Shown: one piece after another, positions 21,055 through 30,568 of the stretch
Layout of the letters: each line of letters opens with the position of its first letter
Position numbering within the stretch: position 1 is the first letter of the stretch
From: Pseudomonadota bacterium
Lineage (GTDB): Bacteria; Pseudomonadota; Alphaproteobacteria; RF32; CAG-239
Assembly: GCA_018362935.1 (NCBI GenBank)
Contig: JAHALQ010000004.1
Span: 13,073-77,072, forward strand
Reading direction: 5' to 3'
Length of the DNA: 64,000 nucleotides
Notes under the pieces: generated by a model
Told to the model about the DNA's origin: nothing
Database searches by the model: none
The model's input: the letters and a program-made list of their open reading frames with translations, nothing else
Position numbers and translations under genes: made by a program

Positions 21055-23036
21055 TGGCTAAAGAAAAGAAGAAATCAATGAACATTCGCCCGCTGGACGA
21101 GATGGATATAAACCTGCGCACTAAAGACTTGCTAACCCGCGCGCTGGAAATATACAACAGCGGGGCTACGGCGTATCAACGCCCGCTTACGCTTGGTCTG
21201 CCGAAAAAACCTACGGCTGCAATGGACGAGTGCATAAAGTGCACCGACGGCATTATCAATCAATTTAAACCGGAATGGCAGGCTTTGGCTGCGCCTAAGT
21301 TTCTCGGTTATGCTCTGTTGTCGAGTATTGCCCAAGACCCGCTCATCCGTGCCGGTATCGAAACAATCGCGGATGATATGACGCGGAAGTTTGTCGAACT
21401 GGTCTCCCAAGGTGAGGAAGATTTAAGTTCGAAGATTAGCGATTTGGAAGCTGATTTGCAGTCTTTCCGCATCAAGTCGTTATTCAACCGGGCATTATCT
21501 CTCACAGGATATATGGGTGGATGCTTAGTCTACATCGATACAGGTAAACTGGACGATGAAGAGAAGAAAGCGCCTTTGTATCTCGACAAAGCCACTTTTA
21601 AACCTGGTTCTTTACGTGGGTTTAAGATTATCGAACCGATAAACGTTTATCCTGGCTTTTATAATTCTTCAGACCCGACTGCAGATAATTATTTCAATCC
21701 CGAAACATGGTTTGTACTGGGTAAGGAATACCACAAAAGCAGGTTTTTGTATTTCGCGCAAAATGAAGTTCCGCTGCTCTTAAAGCCGTTGTATAACTTC
21801 TTTGGCATTTCTTTGTCGCAGCAGGTTTTAGAGTATGTCCAGAACTTCACGGAGAACCGTCGTTCTGCTCAGCGTCTGCTTAATAAGTTCAGCCTGACAA
21901 TCTGGAAAACAGACATGTCGGCCTTTTTGAGCGGCGGTGGTTGCAAAGATTTGACGGAGCGCGTCAAATACTTTAATGCTCAAAGAAATAATGACGGCAC
22001 CGCCCTTCTGGACAAAGAAACGGAGCAAATGGAGCAAATTAACACGCCTTTATCAGGTGTCACCGATATTGTATCTATGTCGCTTGACCTTGCTCCGGTT
22101 ATCCTGGGCATCAGCAAAGATAAGTATTTTGGCGACCTTCCCAAGGGCTTAAATGCTTCAAGCGAGGGAACTAACCGTATTTATTATGACAAAATCCAAA
22201 GTCTGAATGAGAAAATCTCTTATGATAATGTTGAAAAAATCATTAAGATTTTGCAGCTTAACCGCTTTGGAGAGATTGACGACAACATTTCGTTTCAATT
22301 TGCGCCGTTGTGGGAGATGGACGAACGCGAACGGGCAGAGATTAATAAAATCCACGCGGACACGGCAGCGGTTTATGTCGACCGTGGATGTTTATCGCAG
22401 GAAGAAGTCCGCGGTTCTTTGGCTGATAATCCCGATAGTGGCTATTCTAACATTGATGTCGATGATGTGCCGGAAACGGACAATTTTGCTGATGTCGATT
22501 TGGAGGATAAAGACGAAGCAGGAAGCGTATTTGACGAAGCCTTGGACGAATGGGACGAGAGCAAACATCCAAGAGCAGAAAATGGGCAGTTTGGGAGTGG
22601 TGGCAATTCCGAGAAAGAAAATAAGGTGAACGCTGAAGAAAAGATTAAAGCGGTAAGGATTGATTTTACGAAAGATAATGTTTTACCGGAACTCAATGCG
22701 GAAGACTTGGAAGAACTCGGTGTTGAAAGTAAACCTGTTTTACTCAAGAAGACTGTTATAGAGCGTAACTTGAAGCAACATCCGGATGTTGAGAGAGAGG
22801 ATTATCGGAGTATGCTTGCATCAGCTTTGTATGCACCGGACGCAATTATACCCGGTAATGCTGATAAGCCTTATTATAATTTTATAGCCCGTACCTCTTC
22901 TGAAAAGAATTCTGTTGTTTTATTGGAAGTTGCCAATAATAAGAATAATTTTGAAATTGTGCATCTTCATTGGGCTAAAAATAAACAGAGAAAGTCTTTG
23001 GAGAGAAAAGGCGAAAGGATAAAAAAGAAAAGCTAG
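21054..23036 (+). CDS. Portal protein (DUF1073) fused to a PBECR-type nuclease-like domain
   Basis: 660 residues, about 200 longer than a plain DUF1073 portal. Residues 1-480 are portal (FLGYALLSSIAQDPLIRAGIETIADDMTRKF, LVYIDTGKL, GISKDKYFGDLPKGLNASSEG). The linker WDESKHPRAENGQFGSGG near 500 is the one seen before accessory domains on phage head proteins. The C-terminal 130 (IERNLKQHPDVEREDYRSML ... NFIARTSSEKNSVVLLEV, FEIVHLHWA) resemble the phage Barnase/EndoU/ColicinE5-D/RelE-like group. TAATG-type overlap with TerL. Confidence 0.85.
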   Translation: MAKEKKKSMNIRPLDEMDINLRTKDLLTRALEIYNSGATAYQRPLTLGLPKKPTAAMDECIKCTDGIINQFKPEWQALAAPKFLGYALLSSIAQDPLIRAGIETIADDMTRKFVELVSQGEEDLSSKISDLEADLQSFRIKSLFNRALSLTGYMGGCLVYIDTGKLDDEEKKAPLYLDKATFKPGSLRGFKIIEPINVYPGFYNSSDPTADNYFNPETWFVLGKEYHKSRFLYFAQNEVPLLLKPLYNFFGISLSQQVLEYVQNFTENRRSAQRLLNKFSLTIWKTDMSAFLSGGGCKDLTERVKYFNAQRNNDGTALLDKETEQMEQINTPLSGVTDIVSMSLDLAPVILGISKDKYFGDLPKGLNASSEGTNRIYYDKIQSLNEKISYDNVEKIIKILQLNRFGEIDDNISFQFAPLWEMDERERAEINKIHADTAAVYVDRGCLSQEEVRGSLADNPDSGYSNIDVDDVPETDNFADVDLEDKDEAGSVFDEALDEWDESKHPRAENGQFGSGGNSEKENKVNAEEKIKAVRIDFTKDNVLPELNAEDLEELGVESKPVLLKKTVIERNLKQHPDVEREDYRSMLASALYAPDAIIPGNADKPYYNFIARTSSEKNSVVLLEVANNKNNFEIVHLHWAKNKQRKSLERKGERIKKKS

Positions 23037-23140
23037 ATTGGGAGGACGGCCAACCCCATTTAAGGGAATCCCTCCATCGTAATAGCTTTTAAAGCTACCC
23101 GGCAGGCGAGGCCGCATTTTCTGCAGTTCAATCTAGCTTT
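23029..23140 (+). ncRNA. Candidate structured RNA closed by a 12-bp stem
   Basis: AAAGCTAGATTG (23029-23040) is perfectly inverse to CAATCTAGCTTT (23129-23140). Inside are GGGAGG/CCCTCC (23040/23070), CCC/GGG, TAGCTTT/AAAGCTA (23083 onward), and GCAG/CTGC (23102/23121). CGGCC in the first loop can pair with GGCCG near 23110. The portal stop codon lies in the closing stem. No T run, so not a simple terminator. Class unknown. Confidence 0.55.
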
Positions 23141-23190
23141 GATACATATATAATATCCTAAATCTGAAATAAAAGCAAGCAAAAAGTTCT

Positions 23191-24012
23191 ATGGCAAAGA
23201 AAATTAAGACACTTCGTGCTATTCGCCCCAATAAAGGGATTGAAATGGCATATCGCAAAAAGCTGATGAAGCTGATTGACGAAATGCAGCACTCGGTCAA
23301 ATACTGGATTGAGGCAGAGTATAAAAAGCAAGAGCCTGTTATTATGGCGGACGATGCCACGCCTGCCGATGCTATGGCTCGTGCTTTACGCAAACGTTTC
23401 AATCAGTGGCAGAGGAATTTTAACCGCGATGCTAAGAAACTGGCAGAGTGGTTTACCCGGCAGAACTATAAATATACAGAATCAGCCTTCAAAGACAGCT
23501 GGCGTTCCTATAAAAGCCAAAAGTTCCAACAAAAGCTCGAAGAATTGGGTTTTGCCATTGATTTGAAAATGACTCCTGCGCTTAAAAACGTCATGAAGTC
23601 TTTTGTTCACGAGAATGTCAATCTGATAAAGTCCATTCCCGAGAAATACTTTACCGAGGTTGAGGGAATGGTTATGCGTTCCGTTCGTTCCGGGCGTGAT
23701 TTGTCCTATTTGAGCGATGAATTGGAATACCGATACGGGATAACGCGACGCCGAGCGATTCTTATTGCGCGTGACCAAAATAACAAAGCAACGGAGCAGA
23801 TGAACCGCACGCGCCAACAGGATTTAGGTATCAAACGCGGAATTTGGAAGCACGCCAGCGGCGTTAAGGAACCGCGGCACAGCCATGTTGAAGCAGAAGG
23901 CAAAATATTTGATTTAGATAAAGGGCTGTACATAGACGGCAAATGGACATTTCCAGGAGAAGATATTAATTGCCATTGCTATTACCGGCCGATTATTGAA
24001 GAGTTTTTATAA
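23191..24012 (+). CDS. Minor head protein (Mu gpF / SPP1 gp7 family)
   Basis: 273 residues. The C-terminal half shows the Mu F-like pattern: ITRRRAILIARDQNNKATEQMNRTRQQDLG, IWKHASGVKEPRHSHVEAEGKIF, and the final FPGEDINCHCYYRPI. A few copies sit near the portal in related phages and are thought to aid DNA ejection. Overlaps the next start by one base. Confidence 0.88.
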   Translation: MAKKIKTLRAIRPNKGIEMAYRKKLMKLIDEMQHSVKYWIEAEYKKQEPVIMADDATPADAMARALRKRFNQWQRNFNRDAKKLAEWFTRQNYKYTESAFKDSWRSYKSQKFQQKLEELGFAIDLKMTPALKNVMKSFVHENVNLIKSIPEKYFTEVEGMVMRSVRSGRDLSYLSDELEYRYGITRRRAILIARDQNNKATEQMNRTRQQDLGIKRGIWKHASGVKEPRHSHVEAEGKIFDLDKGLYIDGKWTFPGEDINCHCYYRPIIEEFL

Positions 24013-25313
24013 TGTTAGCATACGATAAACATAGCTTGAACAGCGTCCGACATTATGACGAGAACGGCTTTTTGCATGTAGATGTTTGTAATATTACCAA
24101 AGAGCAGGTTGCGCCTTACTATGGGCGTGAAATTCCCGGTTCGCAGGAATTAGGGTTAATTCCCGACAAGATATATTATGGTTACAGACCATTTGAAGAA
24201 ATTGAGAAAGCGGCAGATACATTTAACAATCTGCCGCTTTTGTCTGAGCACGTGGAAGACGGAGCCGATAAAAAGAACCAGCATTTGCGCGTTGGTTCGC
24301 TTGGCACCAATGCCGCAGCTCAAGAGCCTTATTTAACCAATTCTCTGGCGGTCTATGACGAAAAAGCCATAAAAGATATAGAAAGCGGAGAAAAGAAAGA
24401 ATTATCTTCCGCCTATCGTTATGATCCGGTTTTCAAGCCGGGTTTTTTTGATGGGCAGAGATATGATTTCCGAATGGAGAATATCCGCGGAAATCACGTT
24501 GCTCTCGTCAAAGAGGGCAGAGCAGGGAGCGACGTGGTTGTCGCTGATAGCAACTCAATTAATAAAGGAGAAAAGATGAGTACGAAACTGAAAAACTTTA
24601 TCAGTAAGCTTTCTTCTAAAAAAGCTATGGCTATGGATGAAGACCTTGAAGAAGCCTTGAAAGAGGCTATTCGTGAGGAAGTCAAGGAAATCGTGCCGGA
24701 AGTCAAAGTTGAAGAAGAAGTTACTGAGGATGCTGAAAGCGTCGATAAGCGCAAGTTGATTGACGAAATCGGCGGAATCCTCAAAGGCAAAATTGACGAA
24801 GAATTGTGGCGGACAGTCATCGGCAAGGCCGAAAAGCTGGCTTATAGCGATTCAACGGCATCTGCCGATGATGAAAAACCAGAAGACTGCGCCGAGGATG
24901 CTGACTTTGCCGAAGGTGTTAAATACGGCGAAGAAATGGAAAAGAAAGAGCGCAAGAAGCTTGACCGCGAGCATGAATCCGAAGGTGCCAAGGCTGCAAT
25001 GGATGCAAATTCTATTCGATTGTCAATTATGAACGAGTTTAAGCAGAAAAATGAAGCTGCGCAGAATGTCCGTGCGCTGATTGGTTCTGTTGACCCGATG
25101 GCCTTTGACAGTGCCGAAGATATCTATGGCAAAGCCTTGGAGCTGAACGGCTACAACATCAAAGATTATGCCAAATCTTCTTATCGCGGCATGGTCGAAG
25201 TTTTAAAGAAAAACAAATCCGAAAAATCCGGCATGTCATTTGACAGCGCTTCTACTAAAGGCGTTGTCGACCAATTCCCGGAACTCGGCAAAGTAAAATT
25301 GGGAGTTTACTAA
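24012..25313 (+). CDS. DUF2213 protein: prohead protease with scaffold-like C-terminus
   Basis: 433 residues. The DUF2213 domain occupies about 1-175 (NGFLHVDVCNITKEQVAPYYGREIPG ... LPLLSEHV, KELSSAYRYDP, NIRGNHVALVKEGRAGSDVVVADS). The remaining 250 residues are acidic and coiled-coil-rich, as expected of a scaffold. Proposed to cleave itself and the scaffold during head maturation. An internal ATG preceded by AAAGGAG at about 24575 could allow a separate scaffold product. Confidence 0.8.
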   Translation: MLAYDKHSLNSVRHYDENGFLHVDVCNITKEQVAPYYGREIPGSQELGLIPDKIYYGYRPFEEIEKAADTFNNLPLLSEHVEDGADKKNQHLRVGSLGTNAAAQEPYLTNSLAVYDEKAIKDIESGEKKELSSAYRYDPVFKPGFFDGQRYDFRMENIRGNHVALVKEGRAGSDVVVADSNSINKGEKMSTKLKNFISKLSSKKAMAMDEDLEEALKEAIREEVKEIVPEVKVEEEVTEDAESVDKRKLIDEIGGILKGKIDEELWRTVIGKAEKLAYSDSTASADDEKPEDCAEDADFAEGVKYGEEMEKKERKKLDREHESEGAKAAMDANSIRLSIMNEFKQKNEAAQNVRALIGSVDPMAFDSAEDIYGKALELNGYNIKDYAKSSYRGMVEVLKKNKSEKSGMSFDSASTKGVVDQFPELGKVKLGVY

Positions 25314-25314
25314 T

Positions 25315-25809
25315 ATGGCAAATATTGCATTTCAAACCTCTATTAATCCTCGGAAGCCTTGGGGCGTTGCCGGGGATTTTTTTGACGGCAACTACAATCA
25401 TATGTACCCCCTGACTTTGATTGTCAAAGAAGGCGAAACTGTCGAAGTTGGCAAATTCGTTTGGGATAATGGCGATGGCACTTGTTCTTCGACCGGAACC
25501 GGACAGCCGGCCGGCGTGGTACACCGAACTTATTTTATTCCGATTACCGATTTCGCGACAGGGGCGACAATGACCGTCCCCAAGCGTCTTGCTTGCGGCA
25601 TTGCCGACAAATGCAGCATTTTTATGAATGTGTCGGATACGCCGACGGTCGGCAATAAAATTTTCGTAAACAACACCACGGGAGCGATTACTAACGGCGC
25701 AGCAGACGCAACTGTTGAGGGTGCAACCGAGACATCGTTCCGCATTATCAGCCTTTGCGACAATGAGGCTTCGGCCGGCGCCTTGGTTGGCGTGACTAAC
25801 TGGGAGTAA
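25315..25809 (+). CDS. Capsid decoration / structural cement-like protein
   Basis: 164 residues, beta-rich, with a GETVEVGKFVW segment and repeated small-residue loops; the position between protease/scaffold and major capsid suits a head-stabilising protein. Family match by eye only. Confidence 0.6.
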   Translation: MANIAFQTSINPRKPWGVAGDFFDGNYNHMYPLTLIVKEGETVEVGKFVWDNGDGTCSSTGTGQPAGVVHRTYFIPITDFATGATMTVPKRLACGIADKCSIFMNVSDTPTVGNKIFVNNTTGAITNGAADATVEGATETSFRIISLCDNEASAGALVGVTNWE

Positions 25810-25814
25810 GTTAA

Positions 25815-26849
25815 ATGAATCAGAATGAAATTGAACAGTTGAAAGATTACGGCTTTGTATTCAACGGCTATTCCAGCTTTATTGACAAAGCCAATCCCGG
25901 TAAAATGGCTATGGATGCCCAGTTGCTGACTCCGGCTAATGCCGGTATTCCGGTCGAATATACCGCTTTTTTAGACCCTGTGGTTATTCGTATTTTGAAC
26001 GCGCCCACCCGCGCGCGGTCTATTGCTTCTGAGCGCAAAATTGGCGATTGGACAACTCCGTACGCTCGTTTTACCCAGATTGAGCAGACCGGTTATATTC
26101 AACCGTACGACGATTATGCAGACAACGGCAAATCGGATATCAACGCCACTTTCCCGACCCGCGAAAACTTTGTATTTGAAACGGTTATCGAATATGGCGA
26201 CCGTGAAAGTGATATGCTTGGACGTGCGCGCATTAATCTGGTTTCTGAAAAGCAGATGTCTGCAGCAACCACGATTGATTTGGCGTTAAACCGCTTCTAC
26301 TTCTCAGGTGTTGCGGGACTGCAGAACTTCGGTTTGCTGAATGACCCGTCTTTGCCGACAGCTTTGACCCCAGCCAATGTCGGCACATCCGAAGCGGCGG
26401 TTACCAAATGGGAGCAGAAAACCGCCGTACAGATTTATAACGATATCCTGTCGATGGTTGCCGATTTGTCAAACCGTTCTATGGGCTATATTGACGAGAA
26501 CTCTCGCCTGAAACTGGTTGTTTCTCCGAAAGTTTCTGCCATGCTGCTTAAAACGTCCGATTTGATGACAAATTCTGTTAAAGCTTTGCTTCAACAGAGT
26601 CTGCCGAATTTGGAAATCGTTGTTGTACCGGAAATGTCAACCGCAGCGGGCGAACTCGTCCAGTTGTGGGCTGACATTATCCGAGCTGACGGCGTAGAAA
26701 ACAGAACTGTTGACCTAGTCTACTCTGAGAAAATGAGAGCAGGCCGCGTCGTTCCGCATCTCTCGCACTTCAAACAAAAGTTTGTTGCCGGTACTTTCGG
26801 CGCAATCATCTTCCAGCCGATTGCGATTTCGCAAATGCTCGGCGTTTAG
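25815..26849 (+). CDS. Major capsid protein (DUF2184)
   Basis: 344 residues. AGIPVEYTAFLDPVVIRILNAPTRARSIASERKIGDWTT and the LVVSPKVSAMLLKTSD region match DUF2184 major capsid proteins of contractile-tailed phages, an HK97-like fold. Starts 5 bp after the cement-like gene. Confidence 0.88.
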   Translation: MNQNEIEQLKDYGFVFNGYSSFIDKANPGKMAMDAQLLTPANAGIPVEYTAFLDPVVIRILNAPTRARSIASERKIGDWTTPYARFTQIEQTGYIQPYDDYADNGKSDINATFPTRENFVFETVIEYGDRESDMLGRARINLVSEKQMSAATTIDLALNRFYFSGVAGLQNFGLLNDPSLPTALTPANVGTSEAAVTKWEQKTAVQIYNDILSMVADLSNRSMGYIDENSRLKLVVSPKVSAMLLKTSDLMTNSVKALLQQSLPNLEIVVVPEMSTAAGELVQLWADIIRADGVENRTVDLVYSEKMRAGRVVPHLSHFKQKFVAGTFGAIIFQPIAISQMLGV

Positions 26850-26867
26850 ACAACATAAGGAGGCACA

Positions 26868-27317
26868 ATGTCTAAAAAAAACAGAGGCGCGCAGGCCGCC
26901 AATCAGCATGTAAATGTACAAAATGTTCCCGCTCCTGAAAAGAGCGGGAATTTTGTTATCGTCAAGTCTAAATTGCCTTACGGCCTGTCTTTTGCTACCC
27001 CGGACGGCAAAGTTCACAAGATTAACGGCATGAACCAAGGATTGGTTGTTAAGACAGAAGGTTTACTGGGGCTTTATGCCACGACGCGGTTAGATGCCGA
27101 TGTATGGGCGTATTTCACACGCGCCTATGCGGAACAGCCTTATTTGAAAAACCAGATTATTTTTGCCGATGTCAAGGCGAAAAATGCCGCGGCCAAAGCA
27201 AAAGAAATTGAAAAAGACGAGTCAACCAAAACCGGAATGGAACAAATTGACCCGACCACCGTCCCGAATATTCAGAAATCGGAAGACGGCGGAACCGGAG
27301 CGGGAGTAGTAGCCTAA
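26868..27317 (+). CDS. Head-region protein of unknown function (149 aa)
   Basis: Folded middle (FVIVKSKLPYGLSFATPDGKVHKINGMNQG) with disordered, Lys/Glu/Thr-rich ends. GGAGG precedes the ATG. Overlaps the next start by one base. Confidence 0.55.
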   Translation: MSKKNRGAQAANQHVNVQNVPAPEKSGNFVIVKSKLPYGLSFATPDGKVHKINGMNQGLVVKTEGLLGLYATTRLDADVWAYFTRAYAEQPYLKNQIIFADVKAKNAAAKAKEIEKDESTKTGMEQIDPTTVPNIQKSEDGGTGAGVVA

Positions 27318-27703
27318 TGAACGAGCAGATAGTTACATTTGACTATGCCGAATTTATCGCCGCTTATCCCGAATTTGCGAGTATGACGGAAGCCCAGCTG
27401 CAAAACTATTTTGATATTGCAACCGGGATTTTGAGCAACCGTATCGGCGTTGTAGTGTGCTGTAAAGAAAAGCTTAAGCGAATGCTCTATCTGCTTACCG
27501 CTCATGCGGCATTTTTATTCAATCGCGGAGCAGGCACAACGGGCGCTATGTCATCAGCGACAGAAGGCTCCGTCAGTGTCGGCTTCGCTGTGCCGCAAAA
27601 CTTGAATAATGCATGGTTCAACCAAAGTCAGTACGGACAACTGTTCTGGCAATTGGCCAAGCCTTATATGATGGGGAGATATATCTGTGGCTGCGGGTGT
27701 TAA
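27317..27703 (+). CDS. Head-tail connector (DUF4054)
   Basis: 128 residues. DYAEFIAAYPEFASMTEAQLQNYFDIATGIL and YLLTAHAAFLF match DUF4054 adaptor proteins; the C-terminal WFNQSQYGQLFWQL is also typical. Confidence 0.85.
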   Translation: MNEQIVTFDYAEFIAAYPEFASMTEAQLQNYFDIATGILSNRIGVVVCCKEKLKRMLYLLTAHAAFLFNRGAGTTGAMSSATEGSVSVGFAVPQNLNNAWFNQSQYGQLFWQLAKPYMMGRYICGCGC

Positions 27704-28229
27704 ATTTACAGGTGGCGGAAAATTGCTGACGAAGCTTAAAAAAATGGCTAAAAACAGCAAAAAAGCGCGATTGACAGCGGGTTTTTATAAAGACGCCAAA
27801 TATGCAGACGGCACGCCCGTTGCACAGGTTGCTGCATGGAATAATTTTGGGACGCTTCGTGAAGACGGCAGCGAGTTTATTCCTCCTCGTCCGTTTTTTA
27901 CAGATGCCATTAACGAAAATAAAGACAAATGGGCGGAGGGGTTAGGCAAAAGGCTCAAAGCCAATGGTATGGATATCGAAAACGCCATGAAACGCGTCGG
28001 CGAAGAAATGCGAGCGGATATTCAGGATAAAATTGAACACAATAATTATGTACCTAACTCCCCAGTTACTATTAACGGGGTGTACCATAAGAGTAAAAAA
28101 ACAGGTAAAGTCTTTGAAATAAAAGGAAAGGGTGTCAATAGCCCTTTAAGAAATACCCGCCATATGAGGGACAGCGTAGGATATCAATACAATGATGAAT
28201 CTCCACAATATCGTCAGGGGGGCGATTAA
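27687..28229 (+). CDS. Tail completion / neck protein (HK97 gp10-like)
   Basis: 180 residues from a GTG start with GGAG eight bases upstream, overlapping the previous gene by 17 bp. VAQVAAWNNFGTLREDGSEFIPPRPFFTDAINENK is the family hallmark (AxxNExGt...PPRPF). Longer than usual in its C-terminal part. Confidence 0.75.
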   Translation: MAAGVKFTGGGKLLTKLKKMAKNSKKARLTAGFYKDAKYADGTPVAQVAAWNNFGTLREDGSEFIPPRPFFTDAINENKDKWAEGLGKRLKANGMDIENAMKRVGEEMRADIQDKIEHNNYVPNSPVTINGVYHKSKKTGKVFEIKGKGVNSPLRNTRHMRDSVGYQYNDESPQYRQGGD

Positions 28230-28578
28230 CGCCGTCAACCCCGACCAAGAGGTCACAATCAAGGTCAATAAAGGCAATCAGCATTTTCCCGGCGGCATTG
28301 TCAAGCCGGTGTGGGAAGAAACAACCGCCAAAGCGCAGGTTCAGCCTGTAAGTTCTTACGAAATCCAGTTTATCGACAATTATGTTGCCAGTTCGGTTTA
28401 TAAGAACTTTTATCTGTTCGGCTCTTATCCCGGGCTGAGCAGGCGGAGTGAAACCGGCGGCGATATTATCAGCTGGAACGGCTTTGACTGGTATATCGAC
28501 AGTGTGCCGGAAGAATGGAATACCGTCGGCTGGACGAAAGTCCGCGGCGTGCAGCAATTATCGCAGGAAGAAGCATGA
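28192..28578 (+). CDS. Head-tail joining protein
   Basis: 128 residues; begins inside the previous gene (38-bp overlap). Beta-rich (KAQVQPVSSYEIQFIDNY, DIISWNGFDWYIDSV) as in phage stopper proteins. Placed by position. Confidence 0.6.
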   Translation: MMNLHNIVRGAINAVNPDQEVTIKVNKGNQHFPGGIVKPVWEETTAKAQVQPVSSYEIQFIDNYVASSVYKNFYLFGSYPGLSRRSETGGDIISWNGFDWYIDSVPEEWNTVGWTKVRGVQQLSQEEA

Positions 28579-29069
28579 CCGACCACGATATATATGTCGC
28601 CATTGAGGCTATGCTGGTGAAATATACTGGTGTTAAGGTTGACAATGTCCTGCGGGCTTATCCGGGGCGTCGCGTCTGTCTGCCGCCGAATAACGACTAC
28701 ATCATTATGACGCTGACGAACTCACAGCGGCTCGATACGCCGTCAGCCGAATGGAACGCTGACACTTACACGGTTATTCAAGACCGAGAAGGCATTATGC
28801 AGCTTGATTTCTTCGGAAAGAATGCGGCAGTGCGGGCGAATGCGGTTGTCGATTTATCCCGCAGTCCGATTTTATGCGACTTTTTACAACCTTTTAATAT
28901 TCAGGTGCTTTATGCCGATGATGTTTCCAACACAACGGGAATAAGTCCTGAAAAAAACTATGTCGAGAGGCGGACAGTACAGCTTCACCTTAACTATGCA
29001 ACCGATGTCTCGGTCGAAGTAGACACCTTCACGGCTGCTGAACTTAACATTTTTGAAACGGAGTTATAA
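28575..29069 (+). CDS. Neck / tail terminator protein (LIC_12616 type)
   Basis: 164 residues from the ATGA overlap. NDYIIMTLTNSQRLDTPSAEWN and FNIQVLYADDVSNTTGISPEKNYVERRTVQLHLNY match phage tail terminators that sit just before the sheath gene. Confidence 0.72.
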   Translation: MTDHDIYVAIEAMLVKYTGVKVDNVLRAYPGRRVCLPPNNDYIIMTLTNSQRLDTPSAEWNADTYTVIQDREGIMQLDFFGKNAAVRANAVVDLSRSPILCDFLQPFNIQVLYADDVSNTTGISPEKNYVERRTVQLHLNYATDVSVEVDTFTAAELNIFETEL

Positions 29070-29072
29070 AAT

Positions 29073-30557
29073 ATGACAATTCCTGCAAGCGAACTTGTAG
29101 ATTTGCAGCCGCGTACCCTTGGCGGCGGATTGGCCGGCATTGAATTAAACGGGTTGCTGCTAAGCAATTCCGCTGATTTGCCCGCCAATATGGTTTATCC
29201 TTTCGGTTCCCCGGACGCTGTAAGCAATTATTTTGGTGCAGAAAGCGCCGAGGCTTCTTTGGCAAACGGTTATTTCTTGGCTGATGACAACAAGCAGAAA
29301 AGCCCGACCACGCTTTATTTTTACCGTTTTATAGGTGAGGCTGCCGCCGGTTGGCTGCGCGGGGCAAGAGTAACGGCTGATGTCAGCGCTTTTCAGGCAA
29401 TTACCGACGGGGGATTGAATTTGGTTATTGACGGTTCGCCCGTTGCCTTGGCAGAAATCAATTTGAGTGCGGCAACGAGCTATTCGGCAGTTGCCGAGGC
29501 AATTCAGGCCAAGATGACCGGCGGTGCAACTGTTACATACAATTCTAATTTCGGTGCTTTTGTGATTACTTCCGGTACAACCGGAGCAAACAGTTCAGTT
29601 GCTTATGCTTCTCCCGCATCAACCGGCACGGATTTATCGGCTCTGATGAATCTGACCGAAGTGGACGGAGCAATTACCTCGACAGGTTCGGCAGCTAAGA
29701 CCTTGACCGAAGCCATGCAGGCGGCAATCAAGTCCAATCAGAACTGGGTAACTTTTATGCCTGTGTTCCAAGAAACCGACGAGCAGAAACAGGAACTTGG
29801 TGCTTGGTGCAATTCTAAAGGGACAAGATTTGCTTATATCGCCAATGAAATCAACGGTAACGCGCTTGTTCCGAATAATGCCGCATGTTTTGCGCAAAAG
29901 GTTAAAGATTATTACGGTATTTTCAATGCTTACAATACTAAGGCTTTTTGCGCTTTGGCTATGGGGTATGCCGCGTCAATGGATTTGGAGCGTACCAACG
30001 GGCGCAAGGCTTTTGCCTATCGTTCACAAGCTGGTCTGGCTTATACCGTTGATGATGCAGAAGACGCAAGGGCTTTGTTGGGGAACGGTTATAATTTCTA
30101 CGGTTCTTATGCCACGGCGGCCGAAGAATTTACCTTAGCCCAGAACGGACAGATTTCCGGCAATGCCAAATGGTTTGACACTTATCTCGGGCAGATTTGG
30201 CTTAAAGCCCGCATGCAGGCGGCTTGGCTGACAGTTCTTAAAAACGCCAATACGCTTCCGTTTAATGTAGACGGATATTCCGCGATTTATGCAGGTTCGA
30301 TTGATGTTATTAACGCCGGCTTAAATGCCGGCTTAATTATACCCGGCGTTAATTTGTCCGCGGCGCAGATTGACCAAGTCAACCGCGAAGCCGGTATGGA
30401 CATTTCCGAGGCCTTGTATACGCAGGGTTGGTATTTGCAAATTCCCGATGCCGACACACAAACCCGTGTTGCCCGCGGCCCGCTGCATCCGAACTTCTGG
30501 TATTGCGACGGCGGGTCAATTCAGACCATTCAAGGCACTTCAACCACTATTTTGTAA
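29073..30557 (+). CDS. Contractile tail sheath protein (DUF3383)
   Basis: 494 residues. The N-terminus with VYPFGSPDAVSNYFGAESAEA and the later WVTFMPVFQETDEQKQELGAWCN follow DUF3383 sheath proteins, and the C-terminal QIPDADTQTRVARGP is the conserved sheath end. It makes this a myovirus-type tail. Confidence 0.92.
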   Translation: MTIPASELVDLQPRTLGGGLAGIELNGLLLSNSADLPANMVYPFGSPDAVSNYFGAESAEASLANGYFLADDNKQKSPTTLYFYRFIGEAAAGWLRGARVTADVSAFQAITDGGLNLVIDGSPVALAEINLSAATSYSAVAEAIQAKMTGGATVTYNSNFGAFVITSGTTGANSSVAYASPASTGTDLSALMNLTEVDGAITSTGSAAKTLTEAMQAAIKSNQNWVTFMPVFQETDEQKQELGAWCNSKGTRFAYIANEINGNALVPNNAACFAQKVKDYYGIFNAYNTKAFCALAMGYAASMDLERTNGRKAFAYRSQAGLAYTVDDAEDARALLGNGYNFYGSYATAAEEFTLAQNGQISGNAKWFDTYLGQIWLKARMQAAWLTVLKNANTLPFNVDGYSAIYAGSIDVINAGLNAGLIIPGVNLSAAQIDQVNREAGMDISEALYTQGWYLQIPDADTQTRVARGPLHPNFWYCDGGSIQTIQGTSTTIL

Positions 30558-30568
30558 AGGATTAGAAA

